This document shows, piece by piece, positions 46,571 to 55,816 of a stretch of 64,000 nt of DNA. Positions within the stretch are counted from its first letter, which is position 1. Every line of letters starts with the position of its first letter. Below the pieces are notes generated by a model. It saw only the letters and a program-made list of their open reading frames with translations, did not search any database and was not told the origin of the DNA. The stretch comes from JAHEDH01 sp963745865 (GTDB taxonomy: Bacteria; Actinomycetota; Acidimicrobiia; Spongiisociales; ZC4RG35): contig CAVUYZ010000004.1 in NCBI GenBank assembly GCA_963745865.1, forward strand, positions 1 to 64,000. Reading direction: 5' to 3'. The position numbers and the translations under genes were made by a program.

Positions 46571-48046
46571 TCACGTGCCGGAGGCGGCCGGCTCGAGCAC
46601 GAACTTGCCGGCGTTGGCTTCGATCTCCGTCGGGTACGTCCCGGTGAGACAGGCGGTGCAGAAGCTCTCCGACGGTGCCCCGGTTGCATCGAGCAGACCC
46701 TCGATCGACAAATAGCCGAGCGTGTCGACCTCGAGGAAATCCCGTATCTCTTCGACGGACATCTTCGCCGCCAATAGCTTGGTCTGATCCGAAGTGTCCA
46801 TCCCGTAGAAGCAGGGCCACCTGTACGGAGGGGAGGAGACACGCAGGTGGATCTCCGCTGCTCCGGCGGCGCGGACCATGGCGATCAGCTGACGGGTGGT
46901 CGACCCTCTGACGATGGAATCGTCCACAAGCACGACTCGCTTGCCCTCGAAGGTGGCGGGGATCGGGTTCAGCTTCAGCCGGATTCCCTGATCCCGCAGC
47001 AGCTGGGTCGGCTCGATGAACGTTCGTCCGATGTACCGGTTCTTCACGAGCCCATCGGCATAGGGGATTCCCGATGTTGCGGAGAAGCCCTGGGCTGCAG
47101 GGATCCCGGATTCCGGCACCGGCACGACCACGTCGGCATCGGCGGGGAACTCCGTCGCCAGGCGGTTGCCCATGCGCTGCCGTGCTCCGAACACGTTCTC
47201 TCCGTAGAGGTTGGAGTCGGGTCGTGCGAAGTAGACGAACTCGAAGACGCACAGCTGCGGTGGGGCTTGCTCGAACGGTTGGTAGGTCCGGTGCCCGGTC
47301 GCGTCGATGACGATCATCTCGCCCGGCTCGATGTCGCGGACGAAGGTGGCCCCAACGAGGTCGAGTGCCGCAGTCTCGGAGGCGAGGACCCAGGTCGATT
47401 CGCCGACACGGCCAAGGCACAAGGGCCGGAAGCCATGCGGATCCCGAACACCGACCAGACGGCCCTGGTCCATCACGACGAGCGAGAAGGCTCCCTCGAA
47501 CGTCGGGAGCACATCGAGGAGCGCGACCTCCAGGCCTCGGCCGTCTGACCGTTCGTCGTTCACTTTCGATGAGATCGCATCGAGCATGAGCTCCGAATCG
47601 CTGTTCACTCCGCGGACGCCGAGCTTCTCGGCGAGCGTGCGCGTGTTGGTGAGATTGCCGTTGTGGCCGAGGGCGATCGACGTGTTTCCGATCTGGCGGT
47701 GGACCGGTTGGGCGTTCTCCCATCGGGACGAGCCAGTCGTCGAGTAGCGGGTGTGACCGATTCCGAGATGACCTTCGAGCGCCGCGAGGTCGTTCTCGTC
47801 GAACACTTGGGCCACGAGTCCGAGGTCCTTGACGACGGTCACGGTCTCCCCGTCCGAGGTGGCGATGCCCGCCGCTTCCTGGCCGCGATGCTGCAGCGCG
47901 AAGAGCCCGAAGTAGATGGTCGCCGATACCTGCTGTCCGGGTGCGTACACGCCGAATACGCCACACGCCTCGCGTGGGCCGTTGAGGTCGGGGGCCGGAG
48001 AGTCCGGCTCGGGGGTGAGGAGTGGTTCCGTCACTACACCGGTCAT
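46571..48046 (-). CDS. purF: Amidophosphoribosyltransferase
   Basis: First committed step of purine synthesis, making phosphoribosylamine from PRPP and glutamine. The start at 48046 gives a 27-residue propeptide before the nucleophile Cys28 in REACGVFGVYAPGQ. Glutaminase motifs: GHTRYSTTGSSRWENAQP, ALGHNGNLTNTRTL. The PRPP loop is VVLVDDSIVRGSTTRQLI. Cysteines in QLCVFEFVYFARPDS, WPCFYGMDT and SFCTACLTGTYP match the ligands of the oxygen-sensitive 4Fe-4S cluster in the Bacillus-type enzyme. Length is 491 residues. Confidence 0.95.
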   Translation of the reverse strand: MTGVVTEPLLTPEPDSPAPDLNGPREACGVFGVYAPGQQVSATIYFGLFALQHRGQEAAGIATSDGETVTVVKDLGLVAQVFDENDLAALEGHLGIGHTRYSTTGSSRWENAQPVHRQIGNTSIALGHNGNLTNTRTLAEKLGVRGVNSDSELMLDAISSKVNDERSDGRGLEVALLDVLPTFEGAFSLVVMDQGRLVGVRDPHGFRPLCLGRVGESTWVLASETAALDLVGATFVRDIEPGEMIVIDATGHRTYQPFEQAPPQLCVFEFVYFARPDSNLYGENVFGARQRMGNRLATEFPADADVVVPVPESGIPAAQGFSATSGIPYADGLVKNRYIGRTFIEPTQLLRDQGIRLKLNPIPATFEGKRVVLVDDSIVRGSTTRQLIAMVRAAGAAEIHLRVSSPPYRWPCFYGMDTSDQTKLLAAKMSVEEIRDFLEVDTLGYLSIEGLLDATGAPSESFCTACLTGTYPTEIEANAGKFVLEPAASGT

Positions 48047-48102
48047 GGTAGGCGGCACCGCACGCGGATCTGATTCAGCGGGTCGCTCCCGTCTGCCGGT
48101 GC

Positions 48103-49020
48103 TCACGGGTCTTCCCGCGCCACCCGATCGGCCGCGTCCAGCATCTGACGGCCGATCGGTTGGAGGCCGATCCTCGATGCGTAGAGGCCGGTCGACACGC
48201 GTTCGACGACTCCCCACTCCCAGATGGCCGTTGGGTCGAGCCCGGTGAGCGATGCCAGCGATCTCGCTCGGTCGAAGGGGTCACCGTGGAACAGCTCGAG
48301 CGGGTCCTCCCGCATCGCGATCCCAAGGTCATACTCGGCCTCGGCGAGAAGCCCGTCGGGGTCGACCAGTTTGAATCCGTCGCCTGACGCGAGGGCGTTG
48401 GTGTCGTGGAGGTCGCCGTGGACGATGACGGATCGCTCATCATCGTGTGCGTCGATTCGGCGTATGGCGCATCCGACCGCATGCTCGACCGCCTGCTCGC
48501 TGCAGGGCCTTCCGTCCTCCTCCCAGGTCTTCGTTATGAAGTCGACGAGCCACTGCCCCTTGACGGCGCCGGTCGGCAGTCCGCTGCCGGGAGCGGGCCT
48601 CCAGACCCGTCGCGCGACGCTGCAGAGGATCTCGTGGCGTCGCCTGATCGGGAGGGCCAACTCTCGGAGCGACACGCCGAGCCGTTCCACGAGGAGGGCA
48701 CCCCGATCGACGTCATCGCGTAGGAGGGCAGCGCATCCGTCGCCATCGACCAGTCGCAGGACCTCGATCTCGTTGCGGGCAGTTTCGCCATCGCGTGGCA
48801 CGATCACCTTGAGGACCACGTCCAGCCCGTCGTCGGTGACGGCAGGCGCGACCATGGCTTCGGTAGAGCCCGGGAACGGGGAGCCGACCGAGATCGACCA
48901 TGTGCGCTCCAGCTCGGTGATGAGATCAGGAAGCTGGGCCAGCCACGATCGGGCACCGGCCAGCAGTGCCGTGCGCCGTACGGGCTCGGGGATCTCGACC
49001 GCGCTGCTCGAGGGAGGCAT
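48103..49020 (-). CDS. Aminoglycoside/hydroxyurea-type phosphotransferase
   Basis: Kinase-fold small-molecule phosphotransferase of the APH(6)/streptomycin kinase family, 305 residues. Seen: VVLKVIVPRDGETARNEIEV (ATP lysine), ALLVERLGVSLREL, the catalytic loop VIVHGDLHDTNALAS with Asp and Asn, and LVDPDGLLAEAEYDLGI with the DxD metal site. Members inactivate streptomycin or hydroxyurea, but environmental homologues need not be resistance genes. It lies 57 bp upstream of purF on the same strand. Confidence 0.78.
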   Translation of the reverse strand: MPPSSSAVEIPEPVRRTALLAGARSWLAQLPDLITELERTWSISVGSPFPGSTEAMVAPAVTDDGLDVVLKVIVPRDGETARNEIEVLRLVDGDGCAALLRDDVDRGALLVERLGVSLRELALPIRRRHEILCSVARRVWRPAPGSGLPTGAVKGQWLVDFITKTWEEDGRPCSEQAVEHAVGCAIRRIDAHDDERSVIVHGDLHDTNALASGDGFKLVDPDGLLAEAEYDLGIAMREDPLELFHGDPFDRARSLASLTGLDPTAIWEWGVVERVSTGLYASRIGLQPIGRQMLDAADRVAREDP

Positions 49021-49184
49021 ATCAGTCCACGCTAGGCAGACTCAATCGGTGTGACACCCAGAACGTCCGGCGGCACTCCACGGGTGGTGCGGCGGGTGTT
49101 CGCCTACGCTTCGGGCGATTCGCAGAATGCGGATGCTCGTCGACGTGTGATCCAAGACCGGGTCGCGTGCTGGAGGACGGAACT

Positions 49185-50408
49185 ATGGAGATCGTGTGGT
49201 TGTTGGTCGGCCTCGTTGGCGGGGTCGTTGCCGGATGGTTCCTGTGGGCGAGGCTCGGGTCGACGCGTCTCGAATCAGAGTTCTCGGCGAAGGAGCAGCA
49301 GCTCGATGCACAGCTGCAGGCCGCTCGTGGTAGAGCGACGGATGCCGAGGCGGAGCTCGCAGAGGCGCGTGAGCAGCTCAAGACCTCCAAAGCCGAGGTC
49401 AAGGATCTCGGTAAGCAGCTCGAGAAGGTGAAGTCGCGTTCGGAGAAGCTGCGCGCCGACCACAGTGAGACCAGAGATGCTCTCGCTTCCGCCGAGGAGC
49501 GGGTCGCCGAGATCGCAGATCTCCGGACGGCGCTCGAGGAGAGTCGAGCCGCAACAGCATCGATCAAGGAGAAGGCGGCGGCGATGGCAGAGCGCCTCGG
49601 TGAGGTCGATGATCTCAACGCGAGGCTGGTGTCCGCCCAGGACCGGCTGGTGGAGGCCGAGCGAGCCAAGGAAACGGCGCGCATCCGGGCGGCAGACGCC
49701 GAGGAGATCACGGAGCGAGCGACCGTCGAGCTCGACGCCGCCATGCAGAGTCTGTCGAGATTGCGGGAGGCGGCGGAGGCGAGCTTGACCCTGCGCCGCG
49801 ATCTCGACGCGGCGAGGGACCGGGTGGCGTCACTCGAGGAGAGCCTCTCGACCCAGGCCTCCGAGATGGCCGATCTCCGCGAGCAGCTCGCGTCGGCATC
49901 GATCGTCTCGGTCGACGATCAGGCGACTGTGGCAGTCGAGGCGCAAGAGATCGACCCGGAGGACCCAGAGATCGACCCAGAGATCGATGAGGCGACACCA
50001 GAGGAGCCCTCCGCCGAGCACGCTCCGACCGAGCCGGTCGCAGCCGAGGAAGCCGAGCCGACCCCGTCGACGGTGGACGATCAGGAGGATGCACCCGATG
50101 CCGGCGACGACGAGCCGGGCGAGCGAGACCTCGCCGTGGCCAGGATGTCGGAAGTAGCACAGAGGACGGCGGGCGGGCAGACGCCGGCCGACGACGATCT
50201 CAAGAAGATCCATGGTGTCGGCCCGAAGCTCGAGAAGCTGCTCAAAGGGATGGGAATAACCTCGTACTCCCAGGTGGCCAATCTGACCCAGCAGGACATC
50301 GAGACGGTGACCCTCGCCCTCGACGCATTCGCTGGGCGGATCGAGCGAGACGATTGGGTGGGTTCGGCCGATGCGCTCTATCGGTCCCAGTACGAGTCCG
50401 AGGAGTGA
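49185..50408 (+). CDS. Membrane-anchored coiled-coil protein with C-terminal helix-hairpin-helix domain
   Basis: A 407-residue protein. Residues 1-25 are a membrane anchor (VWLLVGLVGGVVAGWFLWA); residues 30-245 form a long coiled coil; residues 250-325 are an acidic Asp/Glu/Pro linker; the last 60 residues hold a helix-hairpin-helix (DDLKKIHGVGPKLEKLLKGM, then SYSQVANLTQQDIETVTLAL). This C-terminal module occurs in proteins that join membrane or replisome functions to nucleic acid, and as an add-on in NADH dehydrogenase and ribosomal subunits. A role in DNA or RNA tethering is inferred. ATG at 49185 has GGAGGA upstream. Confidence 0.7.
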   Translation: MEIVWLLVGLVGGVVAGWFLWARLGSTRLESEFSAKEQQLDAQLQAARGRATDAEAELAEAREQLKTSKAEVKDLGKQLEKVKSRSEKLRADHSETRDALASAEERVAEIADLRTALEESRAATASIKEKAAAMAERLGEVDDLNARLVSAQDRLVEAERAKETARIRAADAEEITERATVELDAAMQSLSRLREAAEASLTLRRDLDAARDRVASLEESLSTQASEMADLREQLASASIVSVDDQATVAVEAQEIDPEDPEIDPEIDEATPEEPSAEHAPTEPVAAEEAEPTPSTVDDQEDAPDAGDDEPGERDLAVARMSEVAQRTAGGQTPADDDLKKIHGVGPKLEKLLKGMGITSYSQVANLTQQDIETVTLALDAFAGRIERDDWVGSADALYRSQYESEE

Positions 50409-50433
50409 ATCCGGACTGGGCGGTTGTTGGCGC

Positions 50434-51559
50434 TCAGTCGCCGATGCAGATGCCCAGTCGGCGAGCGGACTCGACCCACGGATGATCGAGCGGAACCGAC
50501 TTGCGCTTCCCGGCGATCTCACTCAGCGGGACCGGAACAGCCTCTCCGCCGCGTGAGGCGATCATCACCCCGGTGTTCCCGTCTTCGATGACGTCGACTG
50601 CGGCCGTTCCGAGCTGGGTCGCAAGGAGCCGGTCGGAGGCGGACGGCGTCCCTCCCCGCTGAACGTGACCGAGGATCGTGACCCTGGCCTCGAGGCCGGT
50701 GAGGTCTTCGAGGCGGTCGGCGAGATCCTCCGTCGAGTGCTTGCGGCCGTCGTGAAAGGCATCGAGCTCGGCTCGGAGGTCGGTGTCGTCGTCATCATCG
50801 TCGAGTTCGTCCGATCGCGGTCCGGAGCTCGTCATGGCGGTTTCGGTCGGCGGCAGACATGGCGCCCTCTGCAACCGCCACGATCGAGAAATTCGATCCG
50901 GCCGCCTTGCGCTGCAGGATCGAGTCGGCGACCGCCTGGACTTTGAAGGGCAACTCCGGGATCAGGATTGCGTCTGCTCCTCCGGCGAGACCGGCTCCGA
51001 GCGTGAGCCATCCGGTGTTGTGTCCCATCACCTCGGCGATCATGATCCGGTGGTGGGAGTGCGCCGTCGAATGAAGGCGGTCGATCGCTTCGGTTGCGAT
51101 TGCGGTCGCCGTGTCGAACCCGAACGTCGTGTCCGTCCCCCACACGTCGTTGTCGATCGTCTTGGGCAGGGTCACGACCGGGATCCCGACCTTGTGGAGA
51201 CGGTAGGCGTTCTTTTGGGTGCCACCTCCGCCGAGACACACGAGCGCCGACAGGTCATGCTCCTCGACCACCCGTTGGATCATCGGGCGCATATCGATTC
51301 GCTGTCCGTCGCCGACGTCGACCTTGTGGACTTTCACCCGGCTCGTGCCGAGGATGGTTCCACCCTTGGTGAGGATCCCGGAGAGCATGTCCGGCTCCAA
51401 ACGGATATGGCGATTCTGGATGAGCCCTGAGAAGCCGTCACGGAATCCGATCACATGCATCCCGTACGTGCGCTGAGCAGCCTTGCCGACCGCCCTGATG
51501 GCGGCGTTCAAGCCCGGGGAGTCGCCACCGGCGGTGAGGATTCCAATCGTCTTCGCCAT
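50434..51559 (-). CDS. pfkA: 6-phosphofructokinase (frameshifted)
   Basis: Phosphorylates fructose 6-phosphate. The start is ATG at 51559: GILTAGGDSPGLNAAIRAV (nucleotide loop), VCLGGGGTQKNAYRLHKVG, LPKTIDNDVWGTDTTFGFDT with the catalytic TIDND, MIAEVMGHNTGWLTLGAGLA and, in the second frame, RVTILGHVQRGGTPSASDR. The frames meet near 50845. Two oddities. The phosphoryl-donor motif, GGDGS in ATP enzymes and GGDDT or GGEDT in PPi or mixed enzymes, is GGGGT here. An acidic insert with six aspartates in a row (DELDDDDDDTD) lies before the VQRGG motif. The donor specificity is therefore open. Confidence 0.85.
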
Positions 51560-51604
51560 GCCAGCGAGCATAGAGCCGGGTGGGGCGTGTTCTGCCAGCG
51601 GGGT

Positions 51605-51635
51605 CGGCGGGCACCCCGAGAGGACCTGCCCGCCG
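51605..51635 (-). terminator. GC-rich hairpin after purL
   Basis: CGGCGGGC at 51605-51612 pairs perfectly with GCCCGCCG at 51628-51635 across a 15-nt loop, just beyond the purL stop at 51642 and before the pfkA start at 51559. It would separate the pur transcript from pfkA. There is no T-run, which is common in this GC range. Confidence 0.5.
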
Positions 51636-51641
51636 GGCGAT

Positions 51642-53909
51642 TCAGACGGTGTCCTGGTGATCGAGGCGACGCGAGATCGCTGTTCGGAAGGTCTGCGTCG
51701 CGACCTCCAGATCCAGTGCGCCCCGCAGTCCAGCCCGCTCGAAGCTGATCTCGTCTCCGCCGAAGATGCCGATCCGCGCCGCAGGCAGCCCGGCCCGTTC
51801 GGCGATCTCCGCCACCCGATCGGTGTGCTCGGTGGGAATGGCGGCGATGAAGCGGTGGGGGTCTTCGGAGAACAGCGACCTCCAGTCGCTATAGCTCGAT
51901 GTGACGCCCACGCCCGATGCGATGCACATCTCAGCAACCGCGACCGCCAGTCCGCCGTCGGAGATGTCATGGAGGGCAGGCGACAGCGCTTCGCCGACCA
52001 TCTCGGTGGCGACCTCGATGGCCGCCTTCGCCATGGTGGGATCCGGGGCGGTTGGACGCCCACCGACATGGCCGAATGTCACGGCCTCGAAGGCCGATCC
52101 GGAGAGGTTGATGGCGAAGTCGGGCCCGAACGACCACAACTCCATACCGTCGGTGGCGCGGTCGAGACGCGGTGGGTCCTCCGGCATCGGGTCGGCCAGC
52201 CCCAGCAACCCGACAACGGGAGTCGGGTAGATGTCCTGTCCGTCGGTTTCGTTGTAGAAACTGACGTTGCCGCCGACGACCGGGATCCCGAGGCGCTCAC
52301 AGGCGTTGGAGATCCCGTCGATCGTTTCGCGGAACTGCCACATCACGTCCGGCTTCTCCGGGTTGCCGAAGTTCAGGTTGTCGACGAGCGCCAGGGGCTT
52401 GGCACCGGTCATCGCCACGTTCAGCGCCGCCTCGTAGACGAGGCGGGCTGCACCTCTCCAGGGATCGAGGAGACACAGTCGGCCGTTGCCGTCGGTCGAG
52501 ACCGCCAGGCCCTTGTCGGTGCCTTTGACCCTGAGCAACGCGCCGTCGTTGCCGGGACCCACCGCCGTGTTGAGGAAGAGCATGTGGTCGTATTGCTCGT
52601 ATGCCCAGGCCGGCGAGGCGATGGACGGGTCGTCGAGCAGCTTCAGAAGCGAATTGGCGATTCCCGGCCGGGAGACGAAGGTGAGGGTGTTGCTCCAGAG
52701 ATCCTCCATCCACTGCGGCTCACCGAGGGGACGCTCGTAGCGGGGAGCGTCCTCGGAGAGAGATGCTGCCGGGACTTCTGCGATGAGCTCGCCGTCGAAC
52801 CAGACCTTGAGCTGGGCTCCGGGCTTCACCTCACCGACGACCGATGCATCGATTTCCCATTTCTCGGCGACAGCGAGCACCTCGTCGACGCGGGACGGAT
52901 GGACGAACGCCATCATGCGCTCCTGGGACTCCGACATGAGCAGCTCGGGTGCAGTCATGCCGCTCTCCCGAACATGGACGCGGTCGAGGTCGACATCCAT
53001 GCCGGCGTGGGCTCTGGCCGCCGGCTCCGAGAAGGCGCACGACAGTCCGGCCGCACCCAGATCCTGGACACCGACCACCAGCTTCTCGCGATACAGCTCC
53101 AGACACGCCTCGATGAGTTTCTTCTCTTCGAACGGGTCGCCGACCTGTACGGAGGGGCGTTTGGCGCCGGACTCTTCGTCGAATCCGATAGACGCCAGCA
53201 CGGATGCACCGCCGATGCCGTCCCGGCCAGTCGCCGCGCCGAGCAGCACCGCGATCGACCCCGGCTCCCCGGCGGTGCCGAGGACGAGCTCGTCCTCCCT
53301 GAGGATGCCGAGGCACATGACGTTCACGAGAGGATTCCCCGAGTAGCACTCTTCGAACGCGATCTCGCCGCCCACGGTCGGGACGCCGACCGCGTTCCCG
53401 TAGCCGGCGATGCCGGCGACGACGCCATTGAGCAGATAGCGGTTCTTGGGCTGATCCAGAGGCCCGAACCGGATCTGGTCCCAGAGGGCGATCGGTCTCG
53501 CTCCCATCGTGAAGACATCCCGCAGGATCCCACCGACCCCCGTGGCTGCGCCTTGGTACGGCTCGACGTACGACGGGTGGTTGTGGCTCTCGATTCGCAG
53601 TGCGGCCAGCCACCCATCACCGATGTCGACCACTCCGGCGTTCTCGCCCGGTCCGACAACGACCCAGGGCGCCTCGCTCGGGAACCGTCCGAGATGGATC
53701 CGCGACGACTTGTACGAGCAGTGCTCCGACCACATCACCGAGTACATCGCGAGCTCGGCGGGTCGCGGGTCGCGGCCGAGGATCTCGCAGACCGAGGCGT
53801 ACTCCTCGTCGGTCATGCCGAGAGCTTGGTGGACCGGCGGCGGTCCCTCTCGATCCGGCTCAGGGGTGAGCGCGTTCTCTTCGGGTGCCAGATCCGTGTT
53901 GGAGCTCAT
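51642..53909 (-). CDS. purL: Phosphoribosylformylglycinamidine synthase subunit PurL
   Basis: ATP-dependent fourth step of purine synthesis; small-type PurL of 755 residues that needs PurS and PurQ. Seen: YSVMWSEHCSYKSSRIHL, RIESHNHPSYVEPYQGAATG, GVGGILRDVFTMGARPIAL, GGEIAFEECYSGNPLVNVM, LGAATGRDGIGGASVLAS, SESQERMMAFVHP and HDISDGGLAVAVAEMCI. ATG at 53909. It lies 67 bp after purQ and before pfkA on the same strand. Confidence 0.95.
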   Translation of the reverse strand: MSSNTDLAPEENALTPEPDREGPPPVHQALGMTDEEYASVCEILGRDPRPAELAMYSVMWSEHCSYKSSRIHLGRFPSEAPWVVVGPGENAGVVDIGDGWLAALRIESHNHPSYVEPYQGAATGVGGILRDVFTMGARPIALWDQIRFGPLDQPKNRYLLNGVVAGIAGYGNAVGVPTVGGEIAFEECYSGNPLVNVMCLGILREDELVLGTAGEPGSIAVLLGAATGRDGIGGASVLASIGFDEESGAKRPSVQVGDPFEEKKLIEACLELYREKLVVGVQDLGAAGLSCAFSEPAARAHAGMDVDLDRVHVRESGMTAPELLMSESQERMMAFVHPSRVDEVLAVAEKWEIDASVVGEVKPGAQLKVWFDGELIAEVPAASLSEDAPRYERPLGEPQWMEDLWSNTLTFVSRPGIANSLLKLLDDPSIASPAWAYEQYDHMLFLNTAVGPGNDGALLRVKGTDKGLAVSTDGNGRLCLLDPWRGAARLVYEAALNVAMTGAKPLALVDNLNFGNPEKPDVMWQFRETIDGISNACERLGIPVVGGNVSFYNETDGQDIYPTPVVGLLGLADPMPEDPPRLDRATDGMELWSFGPDFAINLSGSAFEAVTFGHVGGRPTAPDPTMAKAAIEVATEMVGEALSPALHDISDGGLAVAVAEMCIASGVGVTSSYSDWRSLFSEDPHRFIAAIPTEHTDRVAEIAERAGLPAARIGIFGGDEISFERAGLRGALDLEVATQTFRTAISRRLDHQDTV

Positions 53910-53976
53910 CGGTTCTCGTGGTCGACGCTGGCGGCAGGATAGGCGCTCGTCTCTTCGCCGCTGCCCACGGGCGCCA

Positions 53977-54609
53977 TCACCTGGCCGAGATCCCGGCGAG
54001 GAGCGCCCGCCCGTCGATCGAGCCGAGCAGCTTCTCCATGGCTCGCTCCGGATGGGGCATGATGCCGACCACGTTGCCGGCGTCGTTGGCCACCGCGGCT
54101 GCGCGTCCTTGACTGCCGTTCGGGTCGTCGACATAGCGGATCACGATTCGACCCTCGCCGCTCGGATCGACCCAAGCGCCCTCATAGGAGTTCAAGGGGA
54201 TCGTCAGTCGCTGGCCCACTTCGGTGTTGCGGGTCAGCACCGTTTCGGTGTCCACGACCTCCACCTCGACATCTCTGCAGATGAAGGCGAGGTCACGGTT
54301 GGCGATGAACGCACCGGGAAGCAGACCGCCCTCACAGAGGATCTGGAAGCCGTTGCAGATCCCGATCACCGGTTGCCCTGCACGCGCCATCTCGCCGACC
54401 GCATCCATCACGGGAGAGAACCGTGCGATCGCCCCGGTACGGAGGTAGTCGCCATGTGCGAAACCGCCGGGCAGGACGACGCTGTCGAAGCGCCCGAGAT
54501 CGGTTTCTCTGTGCCAGACGAGCTCGGCGTCGACCCCGATGAGGCCGAGGGAGTGAACGACGTCGTGCTCGCAGTTGGTGCCGGGAAAGACCACGACAGC
54601 CGTCGTCAT
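53977..54609 (-). CDS. purQ: Phosphoribosylformylglycinamidine synthase subunit PurQ
   Basis: Glutaminase subunit that supplies ammonia to PurL. A 210-residue protein: VVVFPGTNCEHDVVHSLG, LPGGFAHGDYLRTGAIA, GICNGFQILCEGGLLPGAF with the nucleophilic cysteine, and GIMPHPERAMEKLLG with the catalytic His and Glu. ATG at 54609 starts at the usual place, but no stop codon separates it from the end of PurS, which is read in the same frame. Confidence 0.93.
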   Translation of the reverse strand: MTTAVVVFPGTNCEHDVVHSLGLIGVDAELVWHRETDLGRFDSVVLPGGFAHGDYLRTGAIARFSPVMDAVGEMARAGQPVIGICNGFQILCEGGLLPGAFIANRDLAFICRDVEVEVVDTETVLTRNTEVGQRLTIPLNSYEGAWVDPSGEGRIVIRYVDDPNGSQGRAAAVANDAGNVVGIMPHPERAMEKLLGSIDGRALLAGISAR

Positions 54610-54850
54610 CTTCGCCACCTCGATCTGATAGTCTTCGAGGACCGGGTTGGTCAGCACCGACGCGCACATCGAATGGACCTGCTCCTCGATGGAGGTCGGC
54701 ATCGTCGCCGTCGATGTCGAGATGGATCGTTCGATCGATCCTGACACCGTTGACCGAGCCGTGTCCGAGTTCTCGGAGCGCCCTGGCCACCGTTCTCCCC
54801 TGGGGGTCGGCGATCTCCGGCCGGCGGGTCACGTTCACTGTCACCTTCAT
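54610..54850 (-). CDS. purS: PurS subunit of FGAM synthase, read in frame into PurQ (frameshifted)
   Basis: Small ammonia-channelling subunit that bridges PurL and PurQ. The N-terminal frame from ATG at 54850 reads KVTVNVTRRPEIADPQGRTV and HGSVNGVRIDRTIHLDIDG; the second frame reads TSIEEQVHSMCASVLTNPVL and EDYQIEVAK. One extra base near 54695 (GG run) separates them; without it the 81 residues are a normal PurS. There is no stop after EVAK: the next codon is the PurQ ATG in the same frame. Either PurS and PurQ are fused here or another base error hides an ATGA overlap. The start overlaps the purC stop by 4 bp. Confidence 0.8.
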
Positions 54851-55723
54851 GTGCTCTGCTCCTGGGCGAATGGGCGTCGGGTGATCTTCTCGAAAGCCTC
54901 CACGTACCTGGCGCGTGTGCCGGCGATGACGTCGGGGAGCAGCTCAGGTGGCGGCGGGGTGTGGTCCCATCCCGTCGAGTCCAGCCAATCCCGGAGATAC
55001 TGCTTGTCGAAACTGGGCATGACCCGGCCGGGCCGATGCTCCTCTGCGGGCCAATACCGAGACGAGTCAGGCGTCAACACCTCGTCGCACAGCGTCAGCT
55101 TGCCGTCGATCATGCCGAACTCGAACTTCGTGTCCGCGATGATCAATCCGCGTTCGGAGACATGGGCGTTCGCGGTCCGATAGATCTCGATCGATCTACG
55201 GCGTAGCTCCTCGTAGGTCTCGTTGCCGACCATGTCTCTGGCTCGCGCCTCGGTCAGGTTCTCGTCGTGGCCCGACTCAGCTTTCGAGGCGGGCGTGAAG
55301 ATCGGCTCGGAGAGTTGCGAAGCCTGTTCCAGTCCCGGCGGGAGGTGCTCGGTCGCCGGGCCGCCACCGGCGGCGTATTCGCGCCAGGCCGAGCCGTAGA
55401 GGTACCCGCGCACAACGCACTCGATGGGGAGCATCTCGGCGCGTCTGACCACCATCGATCTGCCCGATCAACCAGTCCCGGTTGCCATCGAGGCCAAGAC
55501 CGTCGATCGAGGTGGTCACGAGATGGCTCTCGGCGTCGAGCAGGTCGAAGAAGTAGGCCGATACACCGGTGAGCACCCGCCCCTTGTCCGGGATCGGTTG
55601 CTCCATGATGACGTCGTACGCGGAGATCCGATCGCTCGCCACGAAGAGCAGATGGCGCTCGTCGATCGAGTAGATCTCCCGAACTTTCCCCGATGCGATG
55701 TGTGGCAGTGGCAACACATCCAC
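54847..55723 (-). CDS. purC: SAICAR synthetase (frameshifted)
   Basis: Joins aspartate to CAIR in purine synthesis. The N-terminal frame: LPHIASGKVREIYSIDERHL, FVASDRISAYDVIMEQPIPD, KGRVLTGVSAYFFDLL. The C-terminal frame: MVVRRAEMLPIECVVRGYLY, GSAWREYAAG, ESGHDENLTEARARDMVG, IIADTKFEFGMIDGKLTLCD and DEVLTPDSSRYWPAE. Removing one base near 55459 gives LIGQSMVVRRAEMLP, which matches the family, so the gene is probably intact. GTG start at 55723. First gene of the purC-purS-purQ-purL run. Confidence 0.92.
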
Positions 55724-55816
55724 GAGGCTAATGGGGGTGCAGGTCGGCTCAGCCGACCCCGATCCGTGCGCCCTCGGTCCCTGTGGGTAGCAGAGCCGGC
55801 ACCGTTCCTGGGGGCC

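Noticed and set aside
51483..53942. Very long open frame antisense to purL (819 codons)
   Set aside because: Produced by high-GC codon use on the opposite strand. The purL frame has all family motifs; the antisense translation is rich in Arg, Asp and Val with no recognisable domain.
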